From Phylloscopus collybita (Eukaryota; Chordata; Aves; Passeriformes; Phylloscopidae): 64,000 bases of DNA. The stretch is from NCBI GenBank assembly GCA_027886175.1, contig JAJNNQ010000078.1:2108001-2172000 (forward strand), in the 5' to 3' direction. Positions 62,120-64,000 of the stretch are shown piece by piece (position 1 is the first letter of the stretch; the number at the start of each line of letters is the position of its first letter). Below the pieces are notes generated by a model, which was not told where the DNA came from, made no database searches, and saw only the letters and a list, made by a program, of their open reading frames with translations. The translations under genes were made by a program, and so were the position numbers.

Positions 62120-62470
62120 TGTCATTGCTGTGACATCATTGGGGTGATGACATCATTGGGAACATCGCTGGTGTCACTTGTCCCCTCCCCTCTCCCTGCA
62201 CGGTGTTTGAGACAAATTTGGGGAATTTTCTGGAAATTTTCATTGAAACTGTTCCAAATCCTGATGGGAATTCCTGGGCTGACATCACTAGGGACACTCG
62301 GTGTGATAAATAGGTATGATTCATGCTGACAAAATTGAAACAGTAATCAATAATTTAAAATAAAATAGTAATTAAAAGTACAGTGTTAAAGAGGGAAGGG
62401 GTCCCCCCTTTCTCCTGCAGATGCTCATGAGAGAGTAGAATACAGGAAGAAACTAAAGATAAGACCAAGC
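62120..62470 (+). other. 3' region of the 252-codon gene
   Basis: Begins with three TGACATCATTGGG-like repeats (62118-62160). A polyA signal AATAAA (62359-62364) lies 240 bp after the stop, in an AT-rich stretch. No other gene is seen. Confidence 0.5.
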
Positions 62471-63107
62471 TAAATGCAACTGCCCTGCCTCTTGCCTTGG
62501 CTGTCTGTGCCCTTGCCTGCTCCAGCCAGCCCTGGTGTCAGTTACAGGCAGTCGGTGCAGCTCGGTGGGCAACCGAGCCCATCTGGTGAGCTCCTTACAG
62601 CTCAGCTTCTCATTGGTAATCGTGACAATGGCGAGGAGAAAAAGGAGGTCTCTGCTGAGGAGCGGCCACTGAAGTTTATTGAGGTCTCAGGGGAGCAACC
62701 TCAGCCCAGGGAGTCTGCCTCAGCAGAGCACAGACTGCCCTGGGTCAGCTGCTTTTTACAGGGGGAGGAGCAGAGGGAAGGATCAGGGAAGGGACCAACC
62801 AGGGAGGGCCAGGGGTTGGCCCTGGGGATGAGAGACTCCTCCAGGAGCCAATCCCTGGGGGAAGGAGGGACCTCCTCGGATCCTGGCCTACCACACCACG
62901 CCTCCCCTGGAACTTTCTAGAGCCAGGGAGAGGCCTCGGTAAGATGGACAGGTCCTTGGGGGTGGGGAGCAAGAGACTGACATAAAACTGAAAATGGGTA
63001 AACAATTGCGGTGTGAAACCAATGGGGGTTAAACGGGGGTACATGGAACCGACCAAATGAACAGTCTGAACACAAATTTAACAGAGAAAATCAAACACAC
63101 CACTACG
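62471..63107 (-). mobile_element. LTR C, - copy
   Basis: Reverse complement of 50016-50620, ending (on +) CACCACTACG at 63107, where the first base of the TG terminus is C. AATAAA of the LTR reads on - at about 62676. No polypurine tract or env is attached, so it looks like a solo LTR, with no matching target duplication found by eye. Confidence 0.7.
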
Positions 63108-63244
63108 GGGCTTTCAGGCAAATATATGGGAATAGGAATAACAGCTCTGGACTAGGAATATTCACAATACAAGTGTAGGAGTACAAAATAAACCCAAGCA
63201 AACAAGCAAAAATCCTAGAAACCCTGACAGTCAGAAATACAACC
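63108..63244 (+). other. Short unique spacer
   Basis: AT-rich, lies between the LTRs; nothing recognised. Confidence 0.4.
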
Positions 63245-63665
63245 TGACACCCTGTTGGTCAGGCTGTTGGAAGCAGTCCACAGTCAGCCCTCCCAGAGTG
63301 GCAGATGTGGGTCTGTTGGGGTAGAGATGATCCTGAGAGAAAAGGGCCCAGTGATGGTGAGAAGGGTCTGATCTTCCTCCGGGAATCCAGTGGAACCAGA
63401 TCCCTCGTGTTCCTATGGCTCAGTTTTTCTCCAGGTAGGAATGGTTGGCTCCTCCCACACTGGGTGGAACATCTCCCAGTGGGATGATGGAATGTGTCCT
63501 GTCACTGCTGAGCCTTCATGGCCCATTAGCAGAAGATATCCCTGGAGGGTGGATGGGTGGTGAAAGAGATAAGAAACACTGCCCCACCTGGTTTGAACAG
63601 CTGGCCCATTACTAGAAAGCATCAGCCCCCCTCTCCCCTGGACTTACAAGAGATAAAGAAAAACA
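63245..63665 (-). mobile_element. LTR B, second copy
   Basis: 421 bp, direct copy of 50636-51114 but without the internal ~20-bp tandem duplication. It is preceded (on -) by GCAGCTGGGGAGA and about 60 bp of the same 3'-internal sequence seen before LTR A (ending near 63725). Confidence 0.65.
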
Positions 63666-64000
63666 TCTCCCCAGCTGCTTTTAACAAATGAAATAGAATA
63701 CACATTTTTGGTTCCATAACCCAAGACAGGTATTAAGTTTGGGTTTTTAGTGTTTAGGTTACTTGAGAAGATAATTTTTGTTACTGCCATTTTTTACAAG
63801 CGTTGAATTTTTTGTTTTATGTTTTTTTACTGGGTTTGCTGTATATAGAGATTGTTTATACACAGATATTTTTGTTCCTCAGTTCCCAGGACCTGTTCCC
63901 AGAGACTGCAAGGGTTTGGGTTTTTTTATTATTTTTTGGTTGATAATTGGATTTTGTGATAGGGATTTGAAATGCTTTGCTTCAGTGTTGTTTAGACTTG
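63666..64000 (+). other. Right edge, no gene
   Basis: The first 60 bp match the sequence flanking LTR A in the ZNF units (TTTTGGTTCCATAACCCAAGAC). The rest is T-rich and unique. Confidence 0.45.

Overview
The window is repeat-dense vertebrate DNA with avian, most likely passerine, character. There are no bacterial-style operons. Coding sequence consists of single C2H2 zinc-finger exons with canonical splice acceptors, and most of the rest is avian-style endogenous retrovirus (ERV) with LTRs, PBSs and polyA signals. The assignment rests on family resemblance only; chromosome and species cannot be read from the sequence.

Layout. (1) 1-2120: a palindrome around a CpG-rich, apparently bidirectional promoter; its arms run off the left edge. 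(2) 3336-22142: a large inverted repeat (IR-A). Each arm of about 5.6-5.9 kb holds a zinc-finger gene, its 5' and 3' flanks, a minisatellite and a retroviral LTR. The spacer holds a 5.9-kb degraded provirus (D, 10326-16219). ZNF-1 (left arm) is open; ZNF-2 (right arm) has one nonsense codon. (3) 21781-30350: class-I-like gag-pol remnant (E) folded into a second inverted repeat (IR-B) around a second copy of the palindromic promoter. (4) 31257-37404: ZNF-3, cut after nine fingers by retroviral pol (ERV G), then a small Cys-rich ORF, an LTR and an env start. (5) 37405-50620: a finger-less copy of the ZNF 3' flank, then a mosaic provirus (I, 38783-49150) whose env is split by a nested, alpharetrovirus-like element (J, 43382-47122) with matching 5-bp target duplications, then another env tail plus LTR. 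(6) 50636-58870: a further ZNF unit, with ZNF-4 broken by a frameshift and a stop but with its own GC-rich promoter. (7) 58871-60960: a third, rearranged copy of the promoter module. (8) 60984-62119: an unrecognised two-exon gene of 252 codons. (9) 62471-63665: two more LTRs.

How it fits together. The region looks like an actively duplicating and inverting KRAB-less zinc-finger cluster co-amplified with retroviral fragments. One gene looks intact (ZNF-1), one is C-terminally replaced (ZNF-3) and two are decaying (ZNF-2, ZNF-4). The promoter palindromes, the diversified finger helices, the 252-residue gene and the odd retroviral ORFs (Cys-rich ORF; duplicated SU-like module; gag start overlapping its PBS) are the parts most worth testing. 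All retroviral coding regions seen here are fragmentary, and they are described as found.
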